In this document: positions 25,165 to 37,744 of the stretch, piece after piece
How the letters are laid out: the number at the start of each line of letters is the position of its first letter
Numbering within the stretch: the stretch's first letter is position 1
Assembly: GCF_000321225.1 (NCBI RefSeq)
Contig: NW_004450402.1
Coordinates: 3,677,997 to 3,741,996 of the forward strand
Direction of reading: 5' to 3'
DNA from: Odobenus rosmarus divergens
Taxonomy: Eukaryota; Chordata; Mammalia; Carnivora; Odobenidae
DNA length: 64,000 nucleotides
Made by a program: the position numbers and the translations under genes
Notes under the pieces: generated by a model
The model's database searches: none
What the model saw: only the letters and a program-made list of their open reading frames with translations
What the model was told of the DNA's origin: nothing

Positions 25165-25700
25165 TTCCACTTACCACTGTTCCATAACAAAACACTCCAA
25201 ACTTGGTGACATAAAACGATTTACTGTGCTCGCAGATTGCAGGTCAAATATTTGAAAAAGACACAGCCTGGCTGTCTTGTCTCTGCTCCGTGATGTTGTG
25301 GCCACACTTGGAAAGACTCAAAGCCTGACTCGAAGTGTGTTTTGATATCTGGAAGATTGCTCATGCATATGTCTGCATCTGGGCTGGGACTTGAAGATGA
25401 GGGCTGCCCACACATGGCCTCTCCACGTTTCTTGACTTCCTCCCAGCATGGCAGCCCCAGGTGGTCTGGTTTCTTACAAAACTCTAAGCACAAGTCTTCC
25501 AGAGAACTAGGCAGAAGTTCATGGGCTTTTATGAGTTCATAGTGTCACATGTGCTGTCTTTTATTGGTGACAAGCAAGTCACAAGGCTGCCCAGATTCAG
25601 AGGGAGAATTCGACTTCATCTCTTCGTGGGGACATGGCAAAGAGCCAGAGGTTGGGACACTGGTACTATCAGCTACACCAACAAAAGATTCTGGGGGGCA
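25165..25700. repeat. Ancient LTR-like interspersed repeat, family undetermined
   Basis: It starts 'ccataacaaaacactccaaa…ttggtgacataaaacga' and includes 'ttgacttcctcccagcatgg' and 'gacaagcaagtcacaaggct', a well-known mammalian repeat layout also present at 16155-16640. The reading frames it contains are not a gene. Confidence 0.5.
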
Positions 25701-25904
25701 GAGGCGTGTTATTACTAGCTCTGTTCAGAATTGCCTGGCAATCATAAAGAGCAGAGAGACATTCGATAGGCTCTATTATTGCATCCCCTTATTGCTTGCA
25801 CCTGGAGCAGACTGCTGCCACTGCCCCGCCCCTAGGGAGCCACTGCCCCCGGTCTAATCTGGGAAGGCCTTAGTAATGTTGCATTTAAAATGGGTAAAGA
25901 TCAG

Positions 25905-26045
25905 CCTTGTTTTATTATTTATGTATTTCTACCTCTAGTAGAGTATAAATTTGCCAAGGTTGGAGACCATTTCTTTATAGTACCACAGTACCAACCATAG
26001 CATGAATATAATACAGACTTAGAAAAGTGTGTTGATTGGTTCAAA
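25905..26045 (+). mobile_element. L2 3' end fragment
   Basis: The pattern 'tagagtataaatttgccaag', then 'ggagaccatttctttatag', then 'accatagcatgaatataata' follows the L2 3' terminal order. Confidence 0.5.
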
Positions 26046-26737
26046 CAACTACAAGCGTATCTTAAATGCTCATTATTTGTAACTAGGAAATTTAAATAGA
26101 TGCCTTGCCCTTGTCCCCTAATAAATCTATAGTCTCAAAGTATAGTGATGCAGAAAATGATACTCAGACTGAGAGGCTATGTCTGCTCAAAGCACTGGAT
26201 CGATTCCTCTGATAAATGGGGCTAATTCCTTAAATAAATTAAGCTTCTGCATTTTCTATGGCAATTTTATTAGAGCCAAGAGAGAAATGGGGACACTCCT
26301 TGGCATTTATATAAGGTCCACAGGCCATGCCACTGAGGCTCTTTGCCACTCTAACCTCAGCTGGGAAAACCTTTAATCAGTCTCCTAACTGGAGATGATA
26401 CCTGAATGAGATCCGTGCACATTCGGAGGGTGGACAGGTCCTGCTGCACGCCTGTAAGTGATCCCAGTTACCTGTAGCTGCCTTTGGACATGGAGACAGC
26501 TGGATTGGATTCACAGAGGTGCTGACTGGTGAGGTCCCTGTCCCTAGCTATGTCTATGCCCATTCCTGGCTGTGTTCTCACCATCCTGCACAGCCCTCCT
26601 TTGGACCCTCCAGGAGCCAATTCTAGAATATGCCTTATTCACTCTAAAAGGCCTTAAAACTGAAGACCCTTTTGACTCTTATTTTCCCTAAAAAGGGGAG
26701 CCTGTATTTGTGTGAACAGCTGAATAATGAGTAACAT

Positions 26738-26950
26738 CTTTTACTATGTGTGCTGGTACTGTGCTGAGTACTTTACACAGATTATCTTGTTCAGTCCTCA
26801 CACTTGTATGCCATAGGTACTATGATAATTCGCAAGTTAAAGATGAGAAAACTGGGCCTCAGAGAAATTTAATAACTTGCCCAGTGTCACACAGCCACTA
26901 TATGCTGGAGCCAGGATCTGAATCCAGAATGCCTCTTCAGTGTGCTTTAA
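26738..26950 (-). mobile_element. MIR SINE, antisense, nearly complete
   Basis: In order: 'gtactttacacagattatct', 'aaagatgagaaaactgggcc', 'ttaataacttgcccagtgtc', 'acacagccactatatgctgg', 'ggatctgaatcc'. This is the best-preserved MIR in the window. Confidence 0.88.
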
Positions 26951-28604
26951 ACCACTGCCTTCCGCAGTCTTCCCAGTCACTAAAATACACACCCTGGAGC
27001 GTTGACAGTGCAGAATTCGAGGTCTCTTCACCTTGGTTCTGCATGGCTAACATCTCTGTAGTTTCCCAGGAGTAGAGTTTTGACTCACATCATGGTCCCT
27101 TGCTGCTCACATGGCAATGGCATAATGCCGTGTTCTAGTGCTGTTGGTTTCTTGGAGTGAGCCAGAAATCTCAGTGCATTCATCAGATAAGAAACACTAA
27201 AGGAAGCCACCACACATAAATCAGGCATATTTCTTGTATTTAAGTGCTCTTATACATTCATTGCTATTATGTTTAACTTACAATGCTGCCCACTAATTCA
27301 TCTGGGCCATTTTTTAACAGAGAATCATAGGGCCTTTTAACTCAGACTGTAATTGATTTTTCTTATTCCATAAAGTTTTCTTATTGGGTACTTTTATTTC
27401 TTGGAGCTCTGCAGTGTTAAGATTATAGCTTTGGAGTCATTTATGAATATAAATAACATAGGGGAAATTAAAATAGCAAAATTAGACAGTCCTAGGAGGT
27501 ATTACTTTAGCACGATCACACTTCACTCCCACTTCTATGAACTTGGTTCAGACCTTCATCATTACTTGCTTGGATTAGCAAGTAATTTTGCAACAAATTT
27601 TCCCAATAGCCTGTCTTCTTGCCCATTGTAATCCACTCATCTTCAAGTAATTTTCCAAGTAACTTTCTAAACTGGGGATCATAACAGGCAGAGCCAGTTT
27701 CATGTGTGTATAACCTGTGTTGTCACACAAGCAGCATGATCAGGAGGGCCCCACACTTGATGCTCTGCTGTCACCATCTTGACATGCTTAATGATTTCCC
27801 AACAGGCGGCTTCACATTTGCATTTTGCACTGGGCTCTGCAAATTAGATAATCAGTCCTGGTAACATATCATCATGTAATCCACCCTCCTTCCCCACTTC
27901 CCTCCTCATAAGTGCTCTAGAAGCTCCTCTGTGAATTTCCTAAGAATCATGAAATACAGTTTAGAAGATCTGGATTTTTCTGTAAACTTCCTTCTTTTAT
28001 AATTCTATAATTCTCAACTATAGAGTACTTTACAAATGTAATTATTAAGGGATGTCAGAGATATGATATTTACACAAACACCTCAAAAATTGACCCAGTG
28101 CTAATAAATGTAAGATGGCATTAAGTTTTCTTTATTTGGTTTGATTTGTCTACTTTATTGTTTTATCAGACACATCACAACATTGACTTGTATTGACCTG
28201 GTGGTCACACAATTCTCAGGGCTTTTTTTTTAGCAGTGACCTTTATCTTTTCCTTTAAATTCACAGACCTAGATTGGGTTTTTCAGTAATTGCCAGTGTC
28301 ATCAATTATCTTAGCATCTGGTAAGAAATGTCTAAAAGGGCTCAAAATTAGAGAATCTTGATTCACTCCATTTTTATCTCAATTTACAATGTGTGTACCA
28401 CATTTTAAAGAAGAAATTTAGATTTAAAAAATCAAACAATTATAAGTTGATTTAATTCCAAAACACTGAGAATAACAACTCGTTCAATTAGGTATCAATC
28501 CATTTGGGCACCTATGATGTTTTGAAGATTTGGAGACAATGACACTCAGCCCCTGATCCCAGGGTGCATGCTTAACACTTAGATGGGGTTGGGAGGTGAA
28601 GGGG

Positions 28605-29002
28605 TACACTAATCTGCTAGGGCTGACATAACAAAATACCACAGACTGGGTGGCTTACAAAGCCCAAACTTATTTTCTCTGAATTCTAGAGACCAAAGGT
28701 GCAAGACCAAGGTGCCACCAGGGTTGGTGGCTGGTAAGGCCTCTCTTTTTGGGTTGTAGACAACTACCTCCTTTCTGTGTCCTCATATGGTCTTTTCTCT
28801 GTGCTGTGTGAAGAGAGAACTCTCTAGTATCTCTTTTTCTTCTTATAAGGACACGGATCCTATCAGCTAGGGCCCCATCTTTATAACCTCATTTAATCTT
28901 AGTTATCTCCCTAAAGGCCCTATTTCTAAACATCATCACCTTGGCGGTTAGGGCTTCAACATAAAAATTTTGAAGGGACACATTGCAGTCCGTAACCAAC
29001 AA
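28605..29002 (-). mobile_element. MLT1 (ERVL-MaLR) LTR, antisense
   Basis: The reversed MLT1 pattern is clear: 'ctagggctgacataacaaaa', 'ccacagactgggtggctta', 'ttcttcttataaggacacgg', 'cctcatttaatcttagttat'. It is diverged and has no internal region attached. Confidence 0.8.
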
Positions 29003-29147
29003 AGTACCCTACACTATCAATAAAATGTGTACTAAGAGCCTTCATAGAAATGGGCTTAGGGTGGTGGGATGGCCAGAAGGTTTCCAGGAAAGAGAAGTGA
29101 TTTCTCAGGGAAAGAGAGCCAGGCAAGGACGGTAGGTGGTTGAGGAT

Positions 29148-29581
29148 TGTATTAGCTTCCTACGACTGCCATAATAAATTGCCACAAACTTGGGGGTTTA
29201 AAACAACAGAAATACATTCTCTCACAGTTCTGGAGGCCAGAAGTCTTAAATTCAGGTGTTCAGCAGAGCCATGCTCCTTTTGAAGTCTCTAGGGGAGAAT
29301 CCTTCCTTGTCTCTTTTAGCTTCTGATGGCTCTAGGCGTTCCTTGGCTTGTGGCAGCTTACCTTTCATCTCTACCTCCGCCACCACAAGGCCTTTTCTTG
29401 TGCGTATCCCTTTCTTATCTGCCTATGTCTGCTCCTTTTATGAAGACACTGGTCTTATCTCAAGACTCTTGACTTAATAACATCTACAAACACCCTGTTT
29501 TCCAAATAAGGTAACATTCACACGTTCCAGGGATTAGGACTTGGACATTTCTTTTTAGGGGTCACTCTTCAACCTACTACA
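29148..29581 (-). mobile_element. MLT1B-like LTR, antisense
   Basis: It runs from TGTATTAG to ...CTACTACA. In between are 'aaattgccacaaacttggg', 'cacagttctggaggccaga', 'aggggagaatccttccttg', 'tccttggcttgtggcag' and 'aataaggtaacattcacacg', all in the reversed MLT1B order. It is close to full length. Confidence 0.86.
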
Positions 29582-30394
29582 AGAACTCAGAGCGATGGAA
29601 TGACAGAGAATTTGGCGAGGATTATAAGCACTTTGGCATGGCGAAGGCACAGCCTCTGGGAAGGGAATGAGAAGATGAAGCTAGAGAAACAGGAAAAGGT
29701 CATGTTGGAGAGGGCCTTACACATCAGTAAAAGTTGGAGCTTTATTCTGAATGCAGTAGTTATTTAACGACTTGTCCCCACTCTGGAGATTTCCATGCTC
29801 TTGCTTTCCCATTTAGCGATATGAACTAGTGGCGCGTGACTAATCCAACTAGCAATGTATCTGTATCTGTCTAGTGTATTTTTTAAAAAATGTAATTACT
29901 TCCTCCAGTTTTTTAATTGGAGAATTTCCTATCAAAACAATATAGCTACTTATTTTTGAAACGCTAGTGTTGTGATAGCCCTGGACTTATATTCACCAGT
30001 AACAATGACTGGTTGGCACTGAGTACGGCTCCCCACTCCGGAAAACAGGTGTTCTCTTCCATTGGCCTCAATCCCTCTCCTTCATTGTCTTCTTGACATG
30101 AGGCTGAGCCCATTTACCTCCATCACCATTGCTGTTGGCTTTTTCTCTGCTCGGTCATCTTGGCTCATTTATTTTACCAAACTTGCTCTTCAGGTGAAGG
30201 AACTTAGAATCTTCTCTTTGCATGAGTATCTTCTCTCTTTCTCTGCCTTAAATTCTCTTCCTTACCCCTTTCTTCTCCTATCTCCCATCTTTCAGCCTTG
30301 TAAAAAAGCCCCCACAGGAAACTGCCTGGCTCTCCTCCCATGTCTGGGTTGTTGCTTCAGTTTTACTCAAGGCAAGCATGTCATTTTATAGTCA

Positions 30395-30633
30395 GGACCT
30401 AGAAAAAACTAGTGATCAATTTGACTTCTATTTTCTGTTCATTCTTTCTGTGATTTGTGCCCCTGTAGCCACACCTCAATTATTCTTACTATTGACTTGT
30501 ATTATAATGATCTTTTTACATATCTCTCTTTTTTCTTAGACTAAGAGTTCCTTGAGGTCAGCCTTCCCTATCTCTGTATGCCTACCCCAATCACACTGTC
30601 CAGGATGCAGTAAAGGCACGATAAATGTTAGTT
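30395..30633 (+). mobile_element. L2 3' end fragment
   Basis: The segments 'tcttagactaagagttccttg', 'aggtcagccttccctatctct' and 'gataaatgttagttgaa' match the L2 3' end. A CanSINE has inserted just past its end. Confidence 0.65.
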
Positions 30634-30646
30634 GAAAATGAAGGGA

Positions 30647-30837
30647 AGGGGAGCATGGGTGGCTCAATCGGTTGATCATTCAACTCTTGGTTTCAGTTCG
30701 GGTTGTGATCTCAGGGTTGTGGGATCAAGCCCCGCATCCAGCTCTGTGCTCACCCACGGAGTCTGCTTGTCCCTCTCCCTCTGCCCCTCCCCTTGCCCTC
30801 TCTATCTCTAAAATAAATAAATAAAATCTTTAAAAAA
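30647..30837 (+). mobile_element. CanSINE (SINEC), sense, diverged
   Basis: The head 'gagcatgggtggctcaatcgg', the middle 'tgatctcagggttgtgggat' and the tail 'aaataaataaataaaatctt' are all present. A likely target-site duplication is gaaaatgaa at 30634-30642 and 30838-30846. It is more diverged than the copies at 45532 or 49629. Confidence 0.92.
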
Positions 30838-31014
30838 GAAAATGAATAAGGGAATAAATGAATTCCATCCACATCTCTTCCCTTCTCTTAAGGCCTTCCA
30901 TCATTTTTAAAGTTTTACTTAGTAACTTTTTCTGATATACAGTGTGTTTTTAATAGTATTCTAGGAAATCTTTTCTTGCCTACCCAGAAACCCAAAAAGT
31001 CTGTCCTTTGTTGC

Positions 31015-31640
31015 CATATTTGCCGTGGGGGATAACATGCTTGCCAGACACCAGCTCCTGTCCATCTATAAGCACACTCCTGCCTACCTGCCTGCTCCTT
31101 CCTCTGCCCCTTCAGCTCTGTCCTGTTGCCACCCAAGTTCCAAGCTCCAGCAAACCAAAAGAGTTCAGGAAACATGACTGTGAAATAATCTCCTGTCTCT
31201 CAGTGTTCCCATTCAGATTTCCACATCTCCCAGATTTCATGCCCCTGATTCTGCTGAAGTAGTGAGATCCAAGCATCTTTGCCTTCTGTCTTCTTCCTTC
31301 CCCTGTAGCCTCTGCTGTACCACCAGCCAGGCACATCTTCCTCAAGCACCTTAAGCACCTAAGATACCTATCTACTCTCCTCAGGTTGAGTAACATATTC
31401 CTTCACATAGCTTTCAAGGCCAGACCAGTTTTCTCAACATAATTCTTGAGCTTTATCCAGATATATCTGCTTACTCTTCTGAGAACAGGCCTTACTCTGT
31501 ACCCCTTGGTGCCTTTGCTCGCTTCACTGCATGCATCAAAATGCACCCCCAATTCTGGCTGTTCCTTTACAATGAAAGGCCTTCCTAAATCATCCAATAT
31601 ATTTCCACTATTTGAATGGTCAGTGTGTTTTTAGTACTTC
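31015..31640 (+). mobile_element. L2-type LINE fragments (tentative)
   Basis: A CT-rich block with 'ctgcctacctgcctgctcctt' and a later 'gtacccttggtgcctttgc' stretch, similar in order to the L2 3' region. The overlapping short open frames on both strands have no similarity to proteins I know. Confidence 0.4.
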
Positions 31641-31841
31641 CTCATTTTTTAAAGATGGACGAGAACCCTTCCATATTTAGTCACAGCCTTTTCACTGCCG
31701 TAGTTGGAATTACCAAAAAGTTGGAGCACTGGCTTTGACTGTGTGAAGCTCATTTTCTCATCTCTGCCTTGGTCATTAGTTGTATGTATCATTATGCATC
31801 TGATTCTGGTCTTCAAGATACCTCACAACTTCACAGTCCTT

Positions 31842-32019
31842 TTTCTTTTTTTAAGATTTATTTATTTATTTGAGAGAGCATGTGCACACTTGGGGGAGAG
31901 ATCAGAGGGAGAGAGAGAATCTCAAGCAGACTCCACGCCATCCCATGACCCTGAGGTCGTGACCTGAGCCAAAATCAAGAGTTGGACATTTAACCGACTA
32001 AGCCACCCAAGCGCCCCAA
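31842..32019 (-). mobile_element. CanSINE (SINEC), antisense
   Basis: The reversed head 'taagccacccaagcgcccc' is at the right and the reversed tail 'aagatttatttatttatttg' at the left. It is flanked by ttcacagtcctt (31830-31841) and ttcacaatcctt (32021-32032), a target-site duplication with one mismatch. Confidence 0.94.
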
Positions 32020-32734
32020 TTTCACAATCCTTTATCATCAGTTCTGAAATCTCCAAAACAAAAACAAAAACAAAATTGTAAAAGCAAGGTTATTTTTTAT
32101 TTTGTGTGTTTTTTGGGTAGCTGTGATTTTGTGATTTATAGGACATAGATATTTGGTCTTCATCCACAGTTCCTGACCCACAGCTCTGAAAACCCTTGGA
32201 ATTTCTTGTGGCAAGAGTGATAAATGTGTCTTTGTTATGTTAATAAGGTGACTTTTGGAAAGCTTGCAGTTTCTGTCCTGAAGTGGTGGGGAGAGGCAGT
32301 CTTAACCTGTAGAATCTGGTGCTATCTCTGGATAGATAGTGTCATAATTGAGTTGAATTCTAGGATACTTAGTGTCTGGAGAATTCTTATTATTGGTGTG
32401 GGAGAATCCCCCTGCTTGCTCCCCTCGGCCCCCTCATTGGAACTGGTGATCAGACTTGAACCTTTTTAATGGCAAAACTGATCTTCCCTGAATTAATTTG
32501 GTGAATTAATGTGAAGCGACTTATAGTCTTATTTATTCTCCTTCCTGTGAATATCCATATATTTAAATGTAGAAATGTGAATATGTTTCACTGTGGGGTG
32601 TGGCATCTGACCCCACTGAGGGTGTCCTGTAATGAGAAGTACATGCATCACTTTTAACTTTCTAAAATCTGAAAATATTCTGAATTCTGGGATACTTCAC
32701 AACCCAGAGGTTCATATGAAGGATTGCATCGCTA

Positions 32735-32870
32735 CTTTTCACATTTGACCTATGATGAAACTAAGGCTCAGAGAGGGTAGGTCACTCACTAATGTCAGAT
32801 CCCCAATCAACTGGAGGGTTAGGACTAGAAGTCGGATGCTCTGAGTCCACCTGACGCATGACCCCCTCAC
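32735..32870 (-). mobile_element. MIR SINE fragment, antisense
   Basis: The segments 'gatgaaactaaggctcagag' and 'agggtaggtcactcactaatg' are the reversed MIR core. Confidence 0.65.
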
Positions 32871-33654
32871 TATGGCCACCAAATGTAGATGCTTCCTGCA
32901 AGGTGAAGATGGAGGAGAAAATAGATTCTTTTACCAGAGCCATTAATTTTTTAGAAAACCAAAAGAATTCTGGAAAATAGCTTCTTAGACATTATTTCTG
33001 AAATATAAAAACTACTACACACTTCAAAAAATAGCTAAAGTAACACATAAGGCAAAAAAAAGTCACAGAGATTATTTATGGAATAATATTTGTGGAATTT
33101 GTATATATATTTTTTCTAGTTAGTTGTTATCAGTGTAATATAGACACAAGTCTAGGTTCAAAAGCGGTATTTTCATTCATTCATTCATTCAGTTCTTCCT
33201 ATATTCCCAACTCTTCTTATGTTCCCAGCCTCTGTGCTAATGTGCATGTTGGCAGCCATGTCATACGTGGAGTTTTGGTACCTAGGTCAGCCTTGAGAAG
33301 TCTATTTAACTCATTAAGGTACCTACCATATAGTAGTGCTGTAGGACTACCATGGAGTATAATGTTTCCATGAGAAAACAGGTAAAGCATTTTGATTCTT
33401 GGTGTATATGTGAACATCATTATCCCTCCAGGTGGGTATCTAGATTTCCTCATTAGAAACGTTTCTATCAGCTGTTGAGGCTTGGGACTAGTTACACTTT
33501 GCTCCTTACTCACCTTACTTTCCACCCCCACCAATCTCCACTCAGTTCAAACTCATCCACCCAAATCTTACCAATTCAACTTCCTAAATATTTATCTAAT
33601 CTGTTCATAACTGCAGTTCAGGACATGATGATCCAACACCTGGAACCACTTCAG

Positions 33655-34005
33655 CCAAAGTGACACTTTAAAACTCGAATCTGCTCCTGTCATTTCCTCC
33701 TGTCCCTGTAAGGGCTCCTTATTTTCCTTCTACTAAAAATCTAAACTCACTCACTTGACCCACAAATCCTTTGGTAACCTGGACCCTGTTAACCTATTTA
33801 TCTTAATTTTCTGCCACTCCCCTCTCTGCAGGTCCCTCCCAGGGCTCACCCCCACCCCCACCCACAGAGCCTGCTGTCTGACACTTGGAGTTATTTTCAG
33901 TTCCTCCGCTGTCTCCTTTGCAGGCGCTCTCACCTCTGTTCTAAGAACTCCACAAGCCCCACCCGCCCCCCACAGACTGAGGCAGAGACCTCTCTATTCA
34001 TCCAG
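33655..34005 (+). mobile_element. L2-type LINE fragment (tentative)
   Basis: The order 'aatctgctcctgtcatttcc', 'taagggctccttattttcc', 'tttggtaacctggaccctg' and then a CT-rich run fits the same ancient LINE region as 22430-23270. A 150-codon open frame (33755-34207) overlaps it and the next MIR and is not a gene. Confidence 0.45.
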
Positions 34006-34011
34006 CCTCAC

Positions 34012-34230
34012 TGTAGTCAGAGCATGGACTTCAGAGTTAAGCTGCTTGAGTTTGGATCCCTGCTTCATCACTAGTAGCCCTAAGTCCATGGACAAGTTAC
34101 TTAACCTTTCTATGTCTTACTTACCTCTCCTGTGCCCAATGCTGTGGGATTATTTGGGTTATGTAATTACATGTACAGCACTTGGCACAGTCTTTGATGC
34201 ACGGTAAGCATTTGGTAAATTTTGACTTGC
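34012..34230 (+). mobile_element. MIR SINE, sense, nearly complete
   Basis: In order: 'agagcatggacttcagagtt', 'gagtttggatccctgcttca', 'ggacaagttacttaaccttt', 'gcacttggcacagtctttg', 'taagcatttggtaaattttg'. Confidence 0.85.
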
Positions 34231-36369
34231 ATTATGATTAACTAGCTATTGAGAGTGAGTCATGCCAGCCACTGAAGTGACAAAGAAGAAAGGGTATTTC
34301 TGTCCCTCATAAGCTAGCAAAGGAGAAAAAAAAATATTGTTTCAATACAAAAATGATGTCTTTTCCCAGTACTTATTATGAAACCAAATGCTGGGTAGCA
34401 AAATGAGAAAGAGATCATTCCCCCAACAACTGGAAACAAGGCTGAGAATGCGATTTGAGATGCAGGGCAGGCCCCCATGAGAGAGGAGTCTATTGACATC
34501 TAACCACCTGGTTGCCCCAAACCCAGAATGTCTTGGGGTGAGGGAGAAGAGTGGCCAGACACGGGAGTTCATGCTTTCCACTTTCCTTCTGTGTCTCGAG
34601 GGGTAGTGAGGTGAAAGCTGAAAATTGGGTTAGGTTACAATGGGGGTGAATCTAGGCAGCTTTTAGTTAAATGAAAATTGAGGGAGTGGGGGAGGAAAAT
34701 CTCCAACACTGAAGTGGGGGGAAGAGAAGGTACCTCCTGAGTCCCCTGGGTGACCAACCAGGAAATCTCCCCACCCCTGTGATTTAGCCACAGATGAGTG
34801 TTAAGAATGAGGTCAGTGATATCCTATGAGCACACTGTTCAGTACCTCAAAATGTCAAGCCGTGGTTAATATTTATGATATTTATGATGTTTATTGAAGT
34901 TACTGTAAAATTGATAAAGTACTTTGCTGCTGGTTGCAAACCTATTCACATATGGCCACAGTGACTACTACGAGACTCTGTGTATGTGTGCACCTTTCTC
35001 TTCCTCATTGTGATAGGACACTTATCGTTTTAAGTTATGAGTTTTTTCCTATTATTGTATAATTCAAGACAATATCTCAAGATGTGAATCCAGGTCTTAT
35101 TTAAAATTTTTCTGCTTCTATATGTTATATGGAGATATATAGTGCACATCCTACAGAGATCATGTCTACGAATAATCACACACTCATTAATTATAGTTTC
35201 TTTCCTGAACTGAAGAAAGTCTGAGAGAAAATGTGAATCCTAAGATTTATCTACAAATTCAAACAGTTATGAGGGTTAGGCATGGATATATGAGATGAGG
35301 TATTTGAGATTCACCATTTTACCACTGATTTCTTGTCCCTGACATTTAACTTGTGTATTTTAATAGCTTCGTGTGTTGTATTTTCCTCATTTGCTTTTAA
35401 GTTAAACTAAAACTGATTAAATTCATCTAGCAGTCAAGTGCATGTTGTGTAGTATTTAAAGATCTCCAGATCCATCTTTTACATATTAATTTTAGTTCCT
35501 TACTTCTAGTCAGCAAACTTTAAATCTTAGAAATGACAGAGTTCTTAAAATCATAGGAATCAAATACCTTTGGCTTGCATGTAACTCCTCAGTCGGTGCA
35601 TAGCTTTCTTTTCCTTGTATCACAATCAGAAATAAGACAGCAGCCTATCTTTATCTAAATATTATCTTACTTTTTATCTGGTGTATGGAAAACAAATGTT
35701 AAATGGGGACTATGTGTGGTTCTTGATTTTAGACAGAGAAAATGTCAAGTAAAAGTGTTTTTATTTTTCTAGCTGATAGATGAAGTGCCATGCTTACAAT
35801 GTATTTATCAGGGGGTCATACTGGAGAGAAATGGGCTCCATGTTAAATTAGCCACGGCTGCACTTCAGGGATAAGGTAAATGTGTCAGTGATGAAGGAGC
35901 TGTTATTTACAACCAAACCATCAATTGGCCATTGTGCTGGGGGCAGCTGAGTCACTGAGCATATTCGGATCTTAACTGCACGTACCAGCTGGTCCTGAAC
36001 ACTGAGGGTGTTGTTACTCACATCACATTTGTGACTCCCTACTGTTGCCCATTCAAGGACATCAACTACGTGATAAATTCTGTGTTCATGATTATGTAAT
36101 CTTTTGTTAGGTACCCACTAAGTCTATTGTAAGGAAATGGATGACTACTCTTCATTTTTCAACTACAATATGTTTAAGGACCTTTATCCTCATGCCAACA
36201 TGCTATGCGATTGATTTTTATTAGTTCTCCCAGCAAATATATAGTTTTAATCTAAATAATCTCTTTTTAATCCTTTAGGTGGATTCCAGTCACGAAATAA
36301 ACAAAAATCTTCCTGGTGCCAAATTTGCATTCCTTATGTAATTTCTTGTGCCAAATCCCACAAACTATT

Positions 36370-36478
36370 ATTGTCATTTTCATTTTATAAATGATATAAA
36401 AGTAAGACTCAGAGAAGTTAAGTAATTTGGCTAAAGTCACAGAACTAATCAAAAGTGGATTGACATTTTAACCCAGAA
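36370..36478 (-). mobile_element. MIR SINE fragment, antisense
   Basis: The segments 'ttcattttataaatgatata' and 'cagagaagttaagtaatttgg' followed by 'agtcacagaactaatc' are the reversed MIR core. Confidence 0.75.
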
Positions 36479-36938
36479 TATTAAACTCATAATTTGAGCT
36501 TTTCCTCCTGGTTTACACTAACTAAATATGGAATCTCCCAAGCACCTAAAGGGTGTCAGTAAAATATAAAACAAATGATTAACTTTGATGAAGTCAAACA
36601 TTAAAAAGTAGATGTTATGATAATTAGAACCTGAAAAAAATAGACTGACTCTGAAAATTCAAAATAATTCCAAAATATCACTTTATCATATTATGTGTTA
36701 TTTAAACTGTAATATATGAATAGATGTAAAAGATAAATATAGATAAAAAGATATAGGTAACTATTGTCTGATAAAGCCCAGGTACCCTAAAAAATGGTTT
36801 TAGGTTCAGTGCCCAACTCGAACAAATATAATAATTAAATAACAAAATAGCGATAAATGGTGAAATGCGTACAATCTTTTTTTACACTTAACTGATACAT
36901 TTTTCATTCCCCCTATATCATGATGCTCTTATTTAGGT

Positions 36939-37685
36939 CAGCATTATCGAATAGATTATTTAGATTATCTAATAGAAACATAAAATGAACCATGTATATG
37001 ATTTTTAATTTTTTAGTAGTCACATTAAAAAAGCTTAAAAAAGGGAGATTAATTTTAAAATATATTTTATATGACTAAGTATATCCAAAATATTACCAAT
37101 TCAACATGTACCAACATAAAACTCTTTTTTTTTATTTTAAAGATTTTTATTTATTTATTTGACAGAGAGAGACACAGCGAGAGAGGGAACACAAGCAAGG
37201 GGCGTGGGAGAGAGAGAAGCAGACTTCCTGCGGAGCAGGGAACCCGATGCGGGGCTCGATCCCTGGACCCTGGGATCATGACCTGAGCCAAAGGCAGACA
37301 CTTAACGACTGAGCCACCCAGGCGCCCCCCAACATAAAAATTATTAATGAGATATTTTGCATTCCTTTCTTGGCAAAGTTTTTGAAATCCAGTGTATGTT
37401 TATTTGACACTTGCATTACATTTCAGTCTGGAACTAAATTTTCATCTGAAATACTTTATCTGTATTTAGATTTCATAAAATTTACAGTGTGAAAACTAGA
37501 TGCACATACCCAATTTGTTCCAAACATTTTTAAAATGTTTCTAATAATCAAATCAAGTACTAGTTTTGAAATTTAAATTAACTAAAGTTAACTAAAATTA
37601 AAAATTGAATCCTTTGGTTCCACTAACTGCATTTCAAATGCTCAATTGCTACACTAGCTAGTGGCTACCATTGGACATCATAGCT
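36939..37685. mobile_element. hAT-type DNA transposon (MER family), split by a CanSINE
   Basis: The left terminus 'cagcattatcgaataga' and the right terminus 'accattggacatcatagctc' are degenerate inverted repeats of the hAT 'CAGTGCTGTCCAATA' kind. Internal segments 'tagtcacattaaaaaagctt', 'tatatccaaaatattaccaa' and 'ttattaatgagatattttgc' follow the expected order. The element is non-autonomous and interrupted by the SINE at 37122-37328. I do not give a subfamily name. Confidence 0.75.
37122..37328 (-). mobile_element. CanSINE (SINEC), antisense, inside a hAT element
   Basis: The reversed head 'gagccacccaggcgccccc' is at the right and a long AT-rich reversed tail at the left. It is flanked by ccaacataaaa at 37111-37121 and 37329-37339, a perfect 11 bp target-site duplication that lies within transposon sequence. 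Confidence 0.96.
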
Positions 37686-37744
37686 CCAGGATTTCTCATC
37701 TATTATTCATTTGCCTTAGAGAAGGATGGGCCATAAGAGAAGGG

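Noticed and set aside
33755..34207. A 150-codon + strand open frame, the longest in the window
   Set aside because: It runs through an ancient LINE-like block and straight into a MIR SINE, so its sequence is repeat-derived.
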